Source of the DNA: Pedobacter suwonensis
GTDB lineage: Bacteria; Bacteroidota; Bacteroidia; Sphingobacteriales; Sphingobacteriaceae
Direction of reading: 5' to 3'
Length of the DNA stretch: 64,000 nucleotides
NCBI RefSeq assembly: GCF_900111825.1
Contig: NZ_FOJM01000015.1
Coordinates: 1-64,000 of the forward strand
The notes beneath the pieces were generated by a model, which saw only the letters and a list, made by a program, of their open reading frames with translations, was not told the origin of the DNA and did no database searches. A program made the position numbers and the translations under genes. The stretch's first letter is position 1; the number at the start of each line of letters is the position of its first letter. Below, piece by piece: positions 16,630-27,300 of the stretch.

Positions 16630-19600
16630 TATCTTCTCGGGTTAACTTGTGGAGGGTTTCTAAATTGATAAATGGCTGCGGCAACAGATTCTTTAAATTC
16701 CTCGCTATATTCATTCGTATTATCCGGGAAGGTTTTTTTCAGCAATTCTGACAATCCATCTGCATAATTCTCATTGGCCTGATCGATGTCAAAATCGCTA
16801 CTGGCCTTAAATGATCTTTTAACCTCGTTATTATCTTCAACAACATTTTCTACCCTTGAAAACAAAGAACGTCTTTCGCTCCTCAAACTTCTTGCAACTG
16901 TTTTCTGATTATTGATATCCCTAACAAGATTCAGAAGATCGGTCATTTGCTGATCCGCTTCATTAGAAATATTGGCTCTCACCTGGTTTTCCCGTACCAA
17001 TGTAATTACCTCATCCAATGAATTTACAAACTCATCGTCAAAGGCTTCCACGCACTGGCGCTGGATCACGTCATTTTTGAGTTTTACTTCTTCCATTTCG
17101 CATATGTTTAGTTGCCAGTCGTCGGGTTGTTTTTCATACTCGGTCAGGTATTTCTTATTCGATTCGACCAGAAAATCTTCTATCATTTCATGAAATTCGA
17201 GCAAGTCATAATAGTCCTTTTTATTTTGGGCAATGCTTTGCAGCTTAGGTGTTAACATATGATAATCCGTTTCTGAACTTAAAGTTCTGAAAATGCCGTT
17301 ATTGATATTTGAGGTCACTTCTTTCGTTTTAGCAGATAGTTTATCCTTTACAAAACCGGTAATCAAAGCACCCATATCATTCATTGCTTTATCGATATCC
17401 AACGAGCCTTTTAATGTGATATCATTTCCAAAAACGGTCAATTCAAGTTCAGCTTCTATTTTTTTGGCATCAGGGGTAAATTCCATGCCCAATGCAAAAG
17501 ATTTGATCCAAAATAACCTGGTAATGGCGCCTAAAATATTAGCTACCGCTTCCAAAGCTCCTGATGCAATTTTACCGCCAAGCGTTAAAGCTGCCTTCGC
17601 TATCTCTAAAACACCATACGCTACTCCGATAGCCACATTTACACCTACTTTTAGGGTTTCATAGTATAAAATCTGAGCTGAATAATAAATTTTTTCATCC
17701 ACCCGCCACCAAGAAGCATCTGCTCTTCTATTACCATAATCTCTGATGTAATTGTTATACTCATTTATTGTATTATTCAGATTTAAGATCTGCTGTTGGG
17801 CTTCAGTCAATTTTCGGTTTGCATTTTCTATAGAATTTTGCACGGTCCTGGCTGCATCCCGCACTGCATTCTGTGCTTCTTCCAAAAGCTTGATAAATCC
17901 ACTGGTATCAAACACCACACGCGCATTAAATCCACTGCTCGAAAAATTGGCATAGTTTCCTTCTAAATGAAAAAGGATTTTAAAACCAACATATTGCAGT
18001 TCCAGATCAATAAATACCATCCTGTCTTTAAGGAGAATCAGGGCATCCAACTGAAAAATATTTAAGATATTGACATAAGCACTTAAATAAAATTCGAGTT
18101 TTTTTGTTGCCCTGTTAACATTTAAATACAATACCGGGCCTTGAGCATCTGCTTTTATCAGCGCGCTCGCCAGCCCACCCTTTACAGGTTCCATAGGCAT
18201 TGTTTTTCGGGACCTCGTCAATTCAAATATTCCCTTGATATCAATCTTTGAAATTTCAATCAATGCTAAAATAGCGTTACCAGGTTCGATCAGGAAAAGT
18301 CCTCTTGCCTTTACATTAAAGATTTCGATGGTACCACAGAGAAAAAAGCCCACATTCATCTGGTAATTTCCAATTACGGTAGGCTGAGTACATATAAACA
18401 GCTGGCAGTTTAGAGATATGGCTCCCGAGGTATCAACCCGGTAATGGCGCATGGTTGAGGTATCGGTAACGATGCATTGGTGGTTGCCTCCTAAATCAGA
18501 AACCTGAAGATTTTCAACGGCAGGTATGGCGAGTTCAGTTGGCAGGCTTGAATTGAAGTTCTTTAAAATCTCCGCTTTATCGGTATTATCCGGATGAGAT
18601 GGGTATGTCCATTGGGACATTTTAGCGTTATTGATTTCAAAATCAGCCAAGGCTACCACATCGAGGAACTCTATTCCAGGAAAATCAACTTCCGCAATAT
18701 CAACAATAATATCCTTTAGGGAAGTCCTGCCCTTGGTAGAGGTAATTGCAGCGGTAATTAATCCAATATTAGCCTGGCTCACAATAAACCCTGCAAAAAT
18801 GGATATATTATTGGTTGTTACCCTACCAGTCATGCCGAAAGTAACACCAGTTGCCCCAACGCCAATCATCAAACCTAAATCGCTCAGGCTAATCTTATTG
18901 TTTATCGGTATTTTATAGCTTGAAGAGGCAGACAGGTTAAAGGAAGAAACGGACAGGCTTCCGGCAAGAACAAAGGTTAACACATCTTCTTTCAATGGAA
19001 AATTGAGCTTCCCTCCTGCCGCTAAGTAGAATCCATTATGCTGTTTAATGCCGAAATACAAATTTTCAATTTCATAACCTTCTTTTTTGATATCGGAACT
19101 GATCAGCATTGCTTCAAATGCTGAAGCGTTTAACGCCGTTCCTATGATCAGATCAATATGATCCAGACCTGTTAATTGATAAAGTCCCTTTCCAAATGCA
19201 CTATCACTATTTTTCAGATCAAACAATGAGTTAGCAACCAACTGCTGGCTAAAGCGGTCTGACATGACCATATCGGGAAAATGACCTGATGCGGTTCGCC
19301 TCAAATACTGGTTAATTGCATCGGAGGTTTTGTTCCTGACGATTAGCGCTACTTTTTTTATACTAAAAAAAGTCATTGTATCATAAATGAACTGCTCCAA
19401 TGCATTTCCATTCCGAAAAAAACCGGTATCTATACTTAAAGCCAACTGTTTAGCATCGGTTAGCACTATTACGTTGACATAAAGAGAAGCTTTATCACCT
19501 GCCACATCTTTATCGTAATGAATCACCACAGACCAGATACCTGCAGCTTTCAGCACCTGTGCTTTAAAGGTCCCGGATAAGCTATTAAACAATGTAAATT

Positions 19601-19781
19601 GGCCAGCCAGCCCATCCACACCTAACTCATTGTTATTCAACAAATCTTTGATTTTAGCGCGACTGGTGTCAAGCTCTCCAAAAATCAATTTTTCATTGTT
19701 ATTTACCATGATGGTTACCGAGGCATCTAACTCAAAAATCTTCCCGGTTGCCGAAAAAGCGATATTGGTCTGGTTGCTCAT
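16629..19781 (-). CDS. Very large beta-rich protein with coiled coil and hydrophobic segment, function unknown
   Basis: I do not recognise this 1050-aa protein with confidence. There is no signal peptide. The first 620 residues are a series of beta-rich segments with alternating hydrophobic residues (YLNVNRATKKLEFYLSAYVN, GFKILFHLEGNYANF), resembling lipid-handling or scaffold repeats. Residues about 630-682 are a strong coiled coil (ENANRKLTEAQQQILNLNN). About 710-760 is a Gly/Ala-rich hydrophobic helix region (GVAYGVLEIAKAAL, GALEAVANILGAI) that could insert in a membrane. Another beta segment follows (LELTVFGNDITLKGSLDI) and a charged helical tail. It sits between a small protein and a coupled C11 protease. 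Large proteins now grouped as DUF6603 have a similar look; that match is untested. Confidence 0.75.
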   Translation of the reverse strand: MSNQTNIAFSATGKIFELDASVTIMVNNNEKLIFGELDTSRAKIKDLLNNNELGVDGLAGQFTLFNSLSGTFKAQVLKAAGIWSVVIHYDKDVAGDKASLYVNVIVLTDAKQLALSIDTGFFRNGNALEQFIYDTMTFFSIKKVALIVRNKTSDAINQYLRRTASGHFPDMVMSDRFSQQLVANSLFDLKNSDSAFGKGLYQLTGLDHIDLIIGTALNASAFEAMLISSDIKKEGYEIENLYFGIKQHNGFYLAAGGKLNFPLKEDVLTFVLAGSLSVSSFNLSASSSYKIPINNKISLSDLGLMIGVGATGVTFGMTGRVTTNNISIFAGFIVSQANIGLITAAITSTKGRTSLKDIIVDIAEVDFPGIEFLDVVALADFEINNAKMSQWTYPSHPDNTDKAEILKNFNSSLPTELAIPAVENLQVSDLGGNHQCIVTDTSTMRHYRVDTSGAISLNCQLFICTQPTVIGNYQMNVGFFLCGTIEIFNVKARGLFLIEPGNAILALIEISKIDIKGIFELTRSRKTMPMEPVKGGLASALIKADAQGPVLYLNVNRATKKLEFYLSAYVNILNIFQLDALILLKDRMVFIDLELQYVGFKILFHLEGNYANFSSSGFNARVVFDTSGFIKLLEEAQNAVRDAARTVQNSIENANRKLTEAQQQILNLNNTINEYNNYIRDYGNRRADASWWRVDEKIYYSAQILYYETLKVGVNVAIGVAYGVLEIAKAALTLGGKIASGALEAVANILGAITRLFWIKSFALGMEFTPDAKKIEAELELTVFGNDITLKGSLDIDKAMNDMGALITGFVKDKLSAKTKEVTSNINNGIFRTLSSETDYHMLTPKLQSIAQNKKDYYDLLEFHEMIEDFLVESNKKYLTEYEKQPDDWQLNICEMEEVKLKNDVIQRQCVEAFDDEFVNSLDEVITLVRENQVRANISNEADQQMTDLLNLVRDINNQKTVARSLRSERRSLFSRVENVVEDNNEVKRSFKASSDFDIDQANENYADGLSELLKKTFPDNTNEYSEEFKESVAAAIYQFRNPPQVNPRR

Positions 19782-19880
19782 TTGAAATCAAAAATTATGC
19801 TTTGGCAGCGCTGCTTAACTGAAAATCAATCAACTTAGCTAAATACTTACCCCTTAATCTAAACTATCCAAAATCGCAGG

Positions 19881-20387
19881 TTATTCTCCTTTGACCAGTT
19901 GTTTTTCAGGTGCATTGAGCTTACTAACTAAATTTTCAATGGTATCTAAATTTAGCTGCTTCAATACGACATTCTTTTTCGTATTCCAGATTTTAAAAGC
20001 CAACTTCTCAATTGTTACGAATCCTAAATCAGGAACGGCATCTCCAAAATCTACATCAATGGCAAAAGCATATTCCTTCACATTTCCTTTTACATAAATG
20101 TAAGCGGTTTTCAAGCTAAATTTCAAGTTATCTACCTTAAATTGAGATTCAGGCTTATCAGCACTTAATGCTTGAAGATCAGATTTTATCTTTTCTGTAT
20201 CTACACTATCACTAAAGGCAGTTGTTAAATCTTGCATCATTTCTCCTAAGGTAGCGCTACCTACTTCCTCCAAATTTGTTGGCATTAAAAGAAAAGAAGA
20301 ATCGTTCCCGGCTTTTTCATAAACTGCTACTAATTTGGTTTTAAGTAATTGGAACTGTACGCCCAACTGAAGATTCATGTCACTCAT
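19881..20387 (-). CDS. Small beta-rich protein upstream of the 1050-aa protein
   Basis: This 168-aa protein has no signal peptide and no motif I recognise. The N-terminus is helical (LGVQFQLLKTKLVAVYEK). The second half is beta-rich with alternating hydrophobics (NLKFSLKTAYIYVKGNVKEYAFAIDVDFGD, VTIEKLAFKIWN). That pattern resembles segments of the large protein encoded 99 bp downstream, so the two may share a fold or bind each other. It is the first gene of the leftward set that continues into the C11 protease. Confidence 0.65.
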   Translation of the reverse strand: MSDMNLQLGVQFQLLKTKLVAVYEKAGNDSSFLLMPTNLEEVGSATLGEMMQDLTTAFSDSVDTEKIKSDLQALSADKPESQFKVDNLKFSLKTAYIYVKGNVKEYAFAIDVDFGDAVPDLGFVTIEKLAFKIWNTKKNVVLKQLNLDTIENLVSKLNAPEKQLVKGE

Positions 20388-21061
20388 TTTTTTTAAGTTC
20401 TTATTTTTTCCTACTCCTCTGGCTTTTCGGATGACGCCCCGTTTGCTTGGTGGTCTCTGGACTCCACTTAGTTTTTATAAGATGATTAGCCAGTCAAATC
20501 AAGATTGCTCAGCAATCTATCATCAATCGGCAATGGTTTCAAAAATCGACTTAGTTAAAAACGGTGATATGAGCCTACACAAGCTGGCTTATTATTTGAT
20601 TTGTCTCTGGCATTTTTTGCCAAAGCCGGCATTAAGGTTATTATTGTTTGCATATCAACTATATTTGGTCGTTAAATCCATTTTTAGGCACAAAAAACAT
20701 CAGCCCATTTATGGCGAATAGAAAATTGGCCTTGTGCAATACAGTTGCAACGAGAAAGAGTTGTGATCTGAGAGCGTTGCGTATCCGGATTGTTTCTTCA
20801 AAATTATTGTTAGATAATTCTGAACAGTTATTGCATCTTACAGATAACTGCTTTACGAATATAATATTTTTATTATTTTAAGTAAAAACTCTATGAAGAA
20901 AAAATATTAAGATGGTATCTGGAGTAGAAGATGGCAATAAAAGCCTTAATATGCGTGGAAATTGTTTTTACTTAGTGATTTCTAAAAGCGCACAAGAAAG
21001 AGGCCGTCAGTATAAGATCTATGAAACACTTGTATCTTTTGAGATGGCTACTGCAATATTG
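20388..21061. other. Intergenic region without a supported gene
   Basis: The stretch separates the 168-aa gene from the end of the efflux operon. One plus-strand frame of 114 codons opens inside the start region of the neighbouring gene, but it has no family resemblance, ordered domains or good start context. The promoter of the leftward 168-aa/1050-aa/C11 set must lie in the left part. I see no clear box, repeat or RNA structure. Confidence 0.5.
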
Positions 21062-21823
21062 TCATTGATCTAACCAGGCTTTAAATAGCGGTGCCCGTTC
21101 CCTGCTTACAAATGCTTCGTATAGGGCATAATGACGAAAAGTAACTTTGAGTTTTGAATTGAAATGATTGTAGACCTTGTCTATGGCATTTACGTTTACG
21201 ATATACTGTCTGTTGAGCCTGAAAAAAAATGTTGGATCCAATTGCTCTTCCAGTTCTTCCAGATTTTGGGGTACAACTTCGTTCTTGCCATTGGACAAAT
21301 GTGCGTAAGTAACTTTATGTTCAGAATGAAAAAAGCTGACATCATTAGCGGCAAGAATTTTATAACCGTCTTTATGAGGGATTAGAAAACGTGTTCTGAT
21401 CTTTTTGTTCTCTAGTGCATCAATTACGCCCTGCAACCGGTCGGTTATCATTGCAGATACATTTTCTGCCCGTTGACCGACTTTTTCAAGCGCTGCAGCA
21501 AGTTCCTCCTGCTCTATTGGTTTAAGCAGATAATCCACGCTGTTAAACTTGAACGCCCGTACAGCATACTCATCGTAGGCTGTTGTAAAAATAATAGGGC
21601 TTTTCACTTCTACCTGATTAAAAATCTCAAAACTAATTCCATCGGCAAGCCTGATATCCATCAAGATCAAATCAGGAACAGGATTTGATTTTAGCCAGTC
21701 AACACTGCCGGCAACGGTATCCAATACATCCAAAATCACCGCTTGCGGTTTTATGGCCAGCACCAACCTTTTGAGTCGTTCGGCATTAGGCTGTTCATCT
21801 TCTATAATTAATATATTGATCAT
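21062..21823 (-). CDS. LytTR-family response regulator of the efflux operon
   Basis: This 253-aa protein has a receiver domain (1-120) with acidic pocket IIEDE, phosphoacceptor D56 in DLILMDIRLADG, TTAYDEYAVRAF and the conserved Lys in DYLLKPI. A C-terminal LytTR DNA-binding domain (about 150-250) shows FLIPHKDGYKIL, FHSEHKVTYAH and FFRLNRQYIVNV. LytTR proteins bind direct repeats upstream of target genes. Its start overlaps the kinase stop by 4 bp (ATGA), so kinase and regulator form a coupled pair. It is the last gene of the five-gene efflux operon and most likely controls it. Confidence 0.92.
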   Translation of the reverse strand: MINILIIEDEQPNAERLKRLVLAIKPQAVILDVLDTVAGSVDWLKSNPVPDLILMDIRLADGISFEIFNQVEVKSPIIFTTAYDEYAVRAFKFNSVDYLLKPIEQEELAAALEKVGQRAENVSAMITDRLQGVIDALENKKIRTRFLIPHKDGYKILAANDVSFFHSEHKVTYAHLSNGKNEVVPQNLEELEEQLDPTFFFRLNRQYIVNVNAIDKVYNHFNSKLKVTFRHYALYEAFVSRERAPLFKAWLDQ

Positions 21824-22962
21824 TTTAGTAAGGGTAAAATTACCGTAAAATGCTTGTCCGTTTTGGTTATTATGATTTCAGGCGCATTGAGCAGGCGATA
21901 ACGATCCCTGACATTACCCAGGCCAATTCCGGTTCCATCCAGATGGGTCAACAATGGTTTTAGTTCATTACACACTAAAATTTCGTCGCTTTTTGACGAT
22001 TTAATTTCGATCAGCAAAGGATCTGATTTCACAGTACGGTTATGCTTGATGGCATTTTCTACCAAAAGCTGCAGTGACATAGGTGGTATCATGGCATCTT
22101 TACTGATGTGCGCAAGATCTATGGTAAAGGAGATCCCTGAGCCAATCCTAACCCTGGTCAAAAACAAATATGATTCTAAAAACCTAAGTTCTTCAGCAAC
22201 CGAAATTTTATCTTTTTTTGAATTGACCAGCAAATAGCGGTATACCTTAGCGAAGTTTTCTGCATATTCAAAGCCTTTTTGCTGATCCTGTAAAATCTGC
22301 TCTGCCAGAACACTTAGGTTGTTGAAAACGAAATGCGGATCGATCTGCAGCCTTAAAGCATCGAGCTCGGCCTCACTGGCAGCCTGTTTATGCTGGGCTG
22401 CATTTACTTCCAGTTCAAGCGCCAGTGTGGCTGTTTTCTTCCAGTTGGTCAGAAAATAATAACCAATATTACCCGCCATGATCAATAAAGAAAGAATAAC
22501 TGCTGAGGTTAGAAATTGCGAGAAAAGCCTGAGTTCCTCTCTAGAATAATTAGGTTCTTTCTCTAAAAAAACAGCAACATAGGCCTGGTCCATAAGGTGA
22601 ACAGAGATAATGGCTATAATGGTCTGCAAAAGTGTCTGGACAAGTAGCCGTATGCCCGATTTTTTTTCCCAGGTTAACCAGCGATCGAGTTTACGATCTA
22701 CCCAAAAACTAATCACCGTGAGCAGCAAAACATATATGTAAGTGTACAGGGTATCGCGAAAAGCAATCCAGCCCGGGCTAATATAATGCTCTTTCCAGTA
22801 GGGGTCGTATGGATCTACCAGATAAGAAAGCAGGGTGAGAATCAGCAGCGCGACTAAACTTACTATAATTACATGGCGTACAGGCATTTTCTCCCTTATA
22901 TAGTTTGTTTTTCCCATAGTGTAAAAATAAGCTTTGCCAGCATCAGTAGCAAAGCTATTCAT
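21820..22962 (-). CDS. LytS/YehU-type sensor histidine kinase
   Basis: I place the start at the ATG at 22962 (MNSFATDAG), just after the outer membrane factor stop and with GGAGG about 11 nt upstream. The longer frame would overlap the previous gene by 160 bp. The 380-aa protein has about four membrane helices in its first 190 residues (VIIVSLVALLILTLLSYL, TYIYVLLLTVISFWV, VILSLLIMAGNIGYYFL), a short coiled linker, and a His_kinase module with LQIDPHFVFNNL, where H is the phosphosite. The ATP-binding domain shows QLLVENAIKHN and GTGIGLGNVRDR. Ligand unknown; it pairs with the LytTR regulator downstream. Confidence 0.9.
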   Translation of the reverse strand: MNSFATDAGKAYFYTMGKTNYIREKMPVRHVIIVSLVALLILTLLSYLVDPYDPYWKEHYISPGWIAFRDTLYTYIYVLLLTVISFWVDRKLDRWLTWEKKSGIRLLVQTLLQTIIAIISVHLMDQAYVAVFLEKEPNYSREELRLFSQFLTSAVILSLLIMAGNIGYYFLTNWKKTATLALELEVNAAQHKQAASEAELDALRLQIDPHFVFNNLSVLAEQILQDQQKGFEYAENFAKVYRYLLVNSKKDKISVAEELRFLESYLFLTRVRIGSGISFTIDLAHISKDAMIPPMSLQLLVENAIKHNRTVKSDPLLIEIKSSKSDEILVCNELKPLLTHLDGTGIGLGNVRDRYRLLNAPEIIITKTDKHFTVILPLLK

Positions 22963-22963
22963 A

Positions 22964-24373
22964 TCATTGCAGTCCTCCGCCCAGGCTACGGTACAAATCA
23001 ACAGCAGCCTGAAGTTTTTCCAAACGTATATTGGCGCCTTCGAGTTCGGTCTGCAGTAAATTATTTTGCGCCGTGATAATTTCCAGGTAGGTTGCCATCC
23101 CGTTCTGGTAAAGTAACGAAGCATCTTTCGTTGCTTTTTTTAGGGCCACTACCTTCTCGTCAACCAATACCAGCCGTTCTGCAGCACGTTTCTGTTTTTC
23201 CAGTGCATCGCTCACCTCTCCCACGGCAGTCAGCACGCTCTGTTTAAACTGAAGTACAGCCTTTTCCTGTTCCAAAGAGGCTCGCTCATAAGCTGTTTTA
23301 AGTGCTCTCTTCTGAAATATCGGCTGGGTGAGATTCATTGCCAGGTTTTTAGCCAGCGACCCAGGCAAATTAAACCAGGAGTTCAGTTTAAATGAATTGG
23401 CGCCAATAGATGGTGTTAGGCTGAACGAAGGATACATGGCCACTTTTGCCAGCCCTAATTTGGCCTGTGCATTCATTACAACCCATTCTGCGGCTTTAAC
23501 ATCCGGCCTTCTGCTTAGCAACCTTACCGGCAATGCACTACCAAAACCCTGGTTAAGTGCAGCCAGACTAAAGTCCTGTTCTCTGTCAATAGAAGCTGGA
23601 AATTCACCACACAATATGCTCAATGCATTTTCCTGTATAGCGATGTTTTGTTTTACCAGCGGAACCAGTAATTCGGCCGTTTTCAATTGTGCTTTAGCCT
23701 GCTGAACAGCCAATGAATTTACCTGTCCGGCGTTGTACTGCAAAGCCGTCATCTTCAACGTACTGTCGCTTAAAACCTTATTTCGATCCGTAATTCTCAA
23801 TTGTTCATCAAGAGACAGCAAATTATAATATGCCTGGGCTACCTGGGCAATAATTCTGGTTTGCAAAGCCCTGGCACTTTCCTTATTCGCCATTAAATCT
23901 GCATAAGCACCGTCTTGCTGCAGGGCGGCTTTCCCCCAGATATCGGCTTCCCATGATACCCTGAACTGTGCATTGTAATCATCTATATAGCTCGTTTTCG
24001 TAAACTGCTCGCTCAATGAACCGTTTAATGAGTTTTTAGACATCCAGTTTCTGGCCGCCGTTACATTCAGATCAAGGGTTGGCAGGAGCGCCTGTTTGGC
24101 TTCCTTTAATCCGGCCTCCAGCTGCTTTATAGTAAGTTTGGCTGCCGCCAGATCATTATTTCGTTTTAAGGACATGGAGATCAGATGCTGTAGTTTTTCA
24201 CCACCGAAAAAAAATTTCCAGGGAAGGCTTAGGGAATCGCCGGTAAGTGATGAAGATTCCCTATAGCTTTTGGGCATTTGCATGGAGGGCTTAACCTGAG
24301 GCTTCCTCAACAAACAAGATGAATAAAACATGACGCAAAACGCCAATAATATCAAATTTTGTATCCGAATCAT
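22964..24373 (-). CDS. TolC/NodT-type outer membrane efflux lipoprotein
   Basis: The 469-aa product is an RND outer-membrane factor. The signal peptide ends in a lipobox (FYSSC, Cys20), so the mature protein is lipid-anchored like OprM. Two long helical hairpin repeats follow, with LKRNNDLAAAKLTIKQLEAGLKEA, VAQAYYNLLSLDEQL, VRLLSRRPDVKAAEW, the hallmark (LL)xRRPDV motif, and VGEVSDALEKQK near the C-terminus. It starts 5 bp after the RND pump gene and is followed at once by the kinase gene. It should form the outer-membrane channel of the tripartite pump. Confidence 0.93.
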   Translation of the reverse strand: MIRIQNLILLAFCVMFYSSCLLRKPQVKPSMQMPKSYRESSSLTGDSLSLPWKFFFGGEKLQHLISMSLKRNNDLAAAKLTIKQLEAGLKEAKQALLPTLDLNVTAARNWMSKNSLNGSLSEQFTKTSYIDDYNAQFRVSWEADIWGKAALQQDGAYADLMANKESARALQTRIIAQVAQAYYNLLSLDEQLRITDRNKVLSDSTLKMTALQYNAGQVNSLAVQQAKAQLKTAELLVPLVKQNIAIQENALSILCGEFPASIDREQDFSLAALNQGFGSALPVRLLSRRPDVKAAEWVVMNAQAKLGLAKVAMYPSFSLTPSIGANSFKLNSWFNLPGSLAKNLAMNLTQPIFQKRALKTAYERASLEQEKAVLQFKQSVLTAVGEVSDALEKQKRAAERLVLVDEKVVALKKATKDASLLYQNGMATYLEIITAQNNLLQTELEGANIRLEKLQAAVDLYRSLGGGLQ

Positions 24374-24378
24374 TTTAT

Positions 24379-27300
24379 CTAAACTTTAATTTTTTGAACA
24401 GAAATTTTTTCCTGCAGATATTGAAACATTATAAATAGCAACGGAATAACAATTACGCCTAGCACTACACCGGAAAGCATGCCCATAGCAGAGCTTACAC
24501 TGATGGAACGGTTACCTACTGCGGTCCCCCCGGTGGCCGTCATGAGCGGAATCATTCCAACGATAAAGGCAAAAGAGGTCATGATGATTGGCCTCAGCCT
24601 TGAACGGGCGCCTTCAATAGCTGCATCTACAATAGTTAAACCAGCCTGGCGTTTCTGAATGGCAAATTCTACAATCAGGATCGCATTTTTGGCTAGCAAA
24701 CCCACCAGCATGATGAGGCCGATCTGCACGTAAATGTTATTGTCCAATCCAACTGCCTTGACACCTATAAAAGCGCCTATAACACCTGTAGGAATGGATA
24801 ACAACACCGAAAGCGGTAATAGATAACTTTCGTATTTTGCAGCAAGAATAAAAAATACGAATAGCAGGCATAGCCCTAAAATTATAACTGTTTGGTTACC
24901 GCTGGCTTTTTCTTCCAGGCTTAAGCCCGTCCACTCATAACTATAATCAGCAGGCAGTTTTGATAGCGTTTCTTCAACCCGTTGCATAACCGCCCCATTG
25001 CTTACACCAGGCGCCCCGGTAACATTGATATTTAACGAGTTATATAGATTGTACCTCCCTACCGATTCTGGCCCGTATACTTTGTGCAGGGTTACCAGCG
25101 TAGATGCCGGAACCATTTGTCCGTCTTCGCTCTTTACATAGATTTCCTGAAAAGCATGAGCATCCATTCTGAATATTCCTTCGGCCTTGATATTTACCCG
25201 GTAAAATTTACCAAACCTGGAGAAGTTCAGCGACTGGTCTCCGGAAAAATAATTTTGTACAACCCCCAACAGGTTACTGACACCAACCCCCATTTGTTTT
25301 GCCTTATCTTCGTTCACTTGCAGTTCAAGCTGAGGATAATCGGCCCTGAAAGTGGTATATGCCATGGCTATTCCCGGCTTCTTTGAAAGTTCCCAGATAA
25401 TCTGATCAGCCTTTTGTTTAAGCTGTTGTGGATTACGTCCCATACGATCCTGCAAGGCAAATTCAGCACCACCCGTAACGCCATAACCCTCTACAGGCGG
25501 CATCCGAAAAGCCATTACAGTTCCGCCCTTAACAGTAGTAATGGCCTGGTTAACCTGGTTCATGATCTGATTGATATCTTTTACTTTACCCCGCTCCCCG
25601 ATAGGTTTTACGGTAACAAAACCCATTGCATAGGATGGTCCTGCTGCATTACTCAATAAATTAAAACCGGTAATGGAGGTATTTTCTCCCACAGCTTCGA
25701 TTTTTGCAAGTTTGTCTCCAATTTCTTTAGTTACCTGGGTAGTTCTATTGAGTCCTGTCCCCGGCGGCATGGATAGCGCAAACATGAACATTCCATCATC
25801 TTCCTCTGGTACAAAACTTTTCGGGGTGGTGATCATCAACCAGGCCGCCACCCCAATCGTTAATGCGATAAGCCCTGCTGAAATCCATTTTTTTGAAATT
25901 AAAAACCGCAGCCCACTGATGTATCTATTCGTTAAATGATTAAAGCCAGCATTAAAGGCGTTAAAAAAGCGATCCTTAAGCCCAATCGGCTTACGGTGTG
26001 CTGTAGCTGTACCATCCTGGTGATTGTTTTTTAACAGGATTGCACACAAAGCAGGCGTAAGCGTAAGCGCATTAACAGCTGATATAACAATAGCGATGGC
26101 CAGGGTATAGGCAAACTGCTTGTAAAAAAGCCCAGCTGATCCGGACATAAATCCGATTGGAATAAATACCGCTGCCATTACAAGGGTTATCGATATTACG
26201 GCCGCGGTAATCTCACTCATTGCAGCTTTTGTGGCTGCACGACCGCTTAAATCTGAAGTTTCCATCTTGCTATGAACCGCTTCAACCACCACAATGGCAT
26301 CATCCACTACAATTCCAATGGCCAGCACCAGGGCAAAAAGTGTAAGCACATTTATGGTAAATCCTAAAACTAACAAAAAGAAAAAAGTTCCAATAATAGC
26401 CACCGGTACTGCTATAGCAGGGATGATGGTTGATCTGATGTCCTGAAGAAACAGGAAAACAACAATAAATACCAGAATAAATGCTTCTATCAAGGTAGTT
26501 TTAACCTGGCTGATCGAAAGATCAAGTTTTTCTTTTGTACTTAAAATCTTGGAGAAATGAATTCCCGGCGGAAAAGTTTTTTCCAGCTTTTTAATTTCAA
26601 CATCAACGCCCTTTTCAATTTCATTTGCATTCGATCCGGTTGTTTGGTTAATCGCAATAGTTACTGCATTACGGTTATTCGATTTATTCGCTCCTGAATA
26701 ACTGGTCGACCCAAATTCCACTCTAGCCACATCCTTCAGACGGATGACACTTCCGCCGTTTCGTTTAACCACCATGCGTTCATAGTCCTGAACCAGGTTT
26801 TTCTTTCCTTTATAACGAATTACATATTCAAGGGCAGCATCAGAGTCCTCACCGAGTTTTCCCGGGGCAGCCTCAAGGCTTTGGTCTGCAATAGCATTAG
26901 AAACATCTGCCGGTACAAGTCCCAACGAAGCCATTTTACGTGGATTGAGCCAAATACGCATGGAATAATCTTTCGTACCAAATACCTGTGCCTGGCCTAC
27001 GCCCGGAACACGTTTGATCTGTGGAATTAAATTGATATTGGCATAGTTTTGCAGAAAAAGCTCATCATATTTTTTATTGTCGTCAGTATACAGATTAAAA
27101 ATCATGATCATACTATTCTGCTGCTTGGAAGTGGTTAGCCCGTTACGGACCACTTCCTGCGGAAGGATTGGTGTGGCCTGTTGTACCCGGTTCTGCACGT
27201 TAACGGCAGCCTGGTCTGCATTTACACCCTGCTTAAAAATGATGGATATAGAAAACGAACCATCATTTGATGCTGTTGATTTGATGTACTGCATGTCTTC

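Noticed and set aside
20377..20721. A 114-codon plus-strand frame
   Set aside because: It starts inside the start region of the leftward 168-aa gene, has no recognisable family or domain, and the start context is poor.
21820..23124. Longer kinase start overlapping the outer membrane factor by 160 bp
   Set aside because: The extra 54 residues are the frame-shifted reading of the channel gene. The ATG at 22962 has a GGAGG upstream and follows the previous stop directly.
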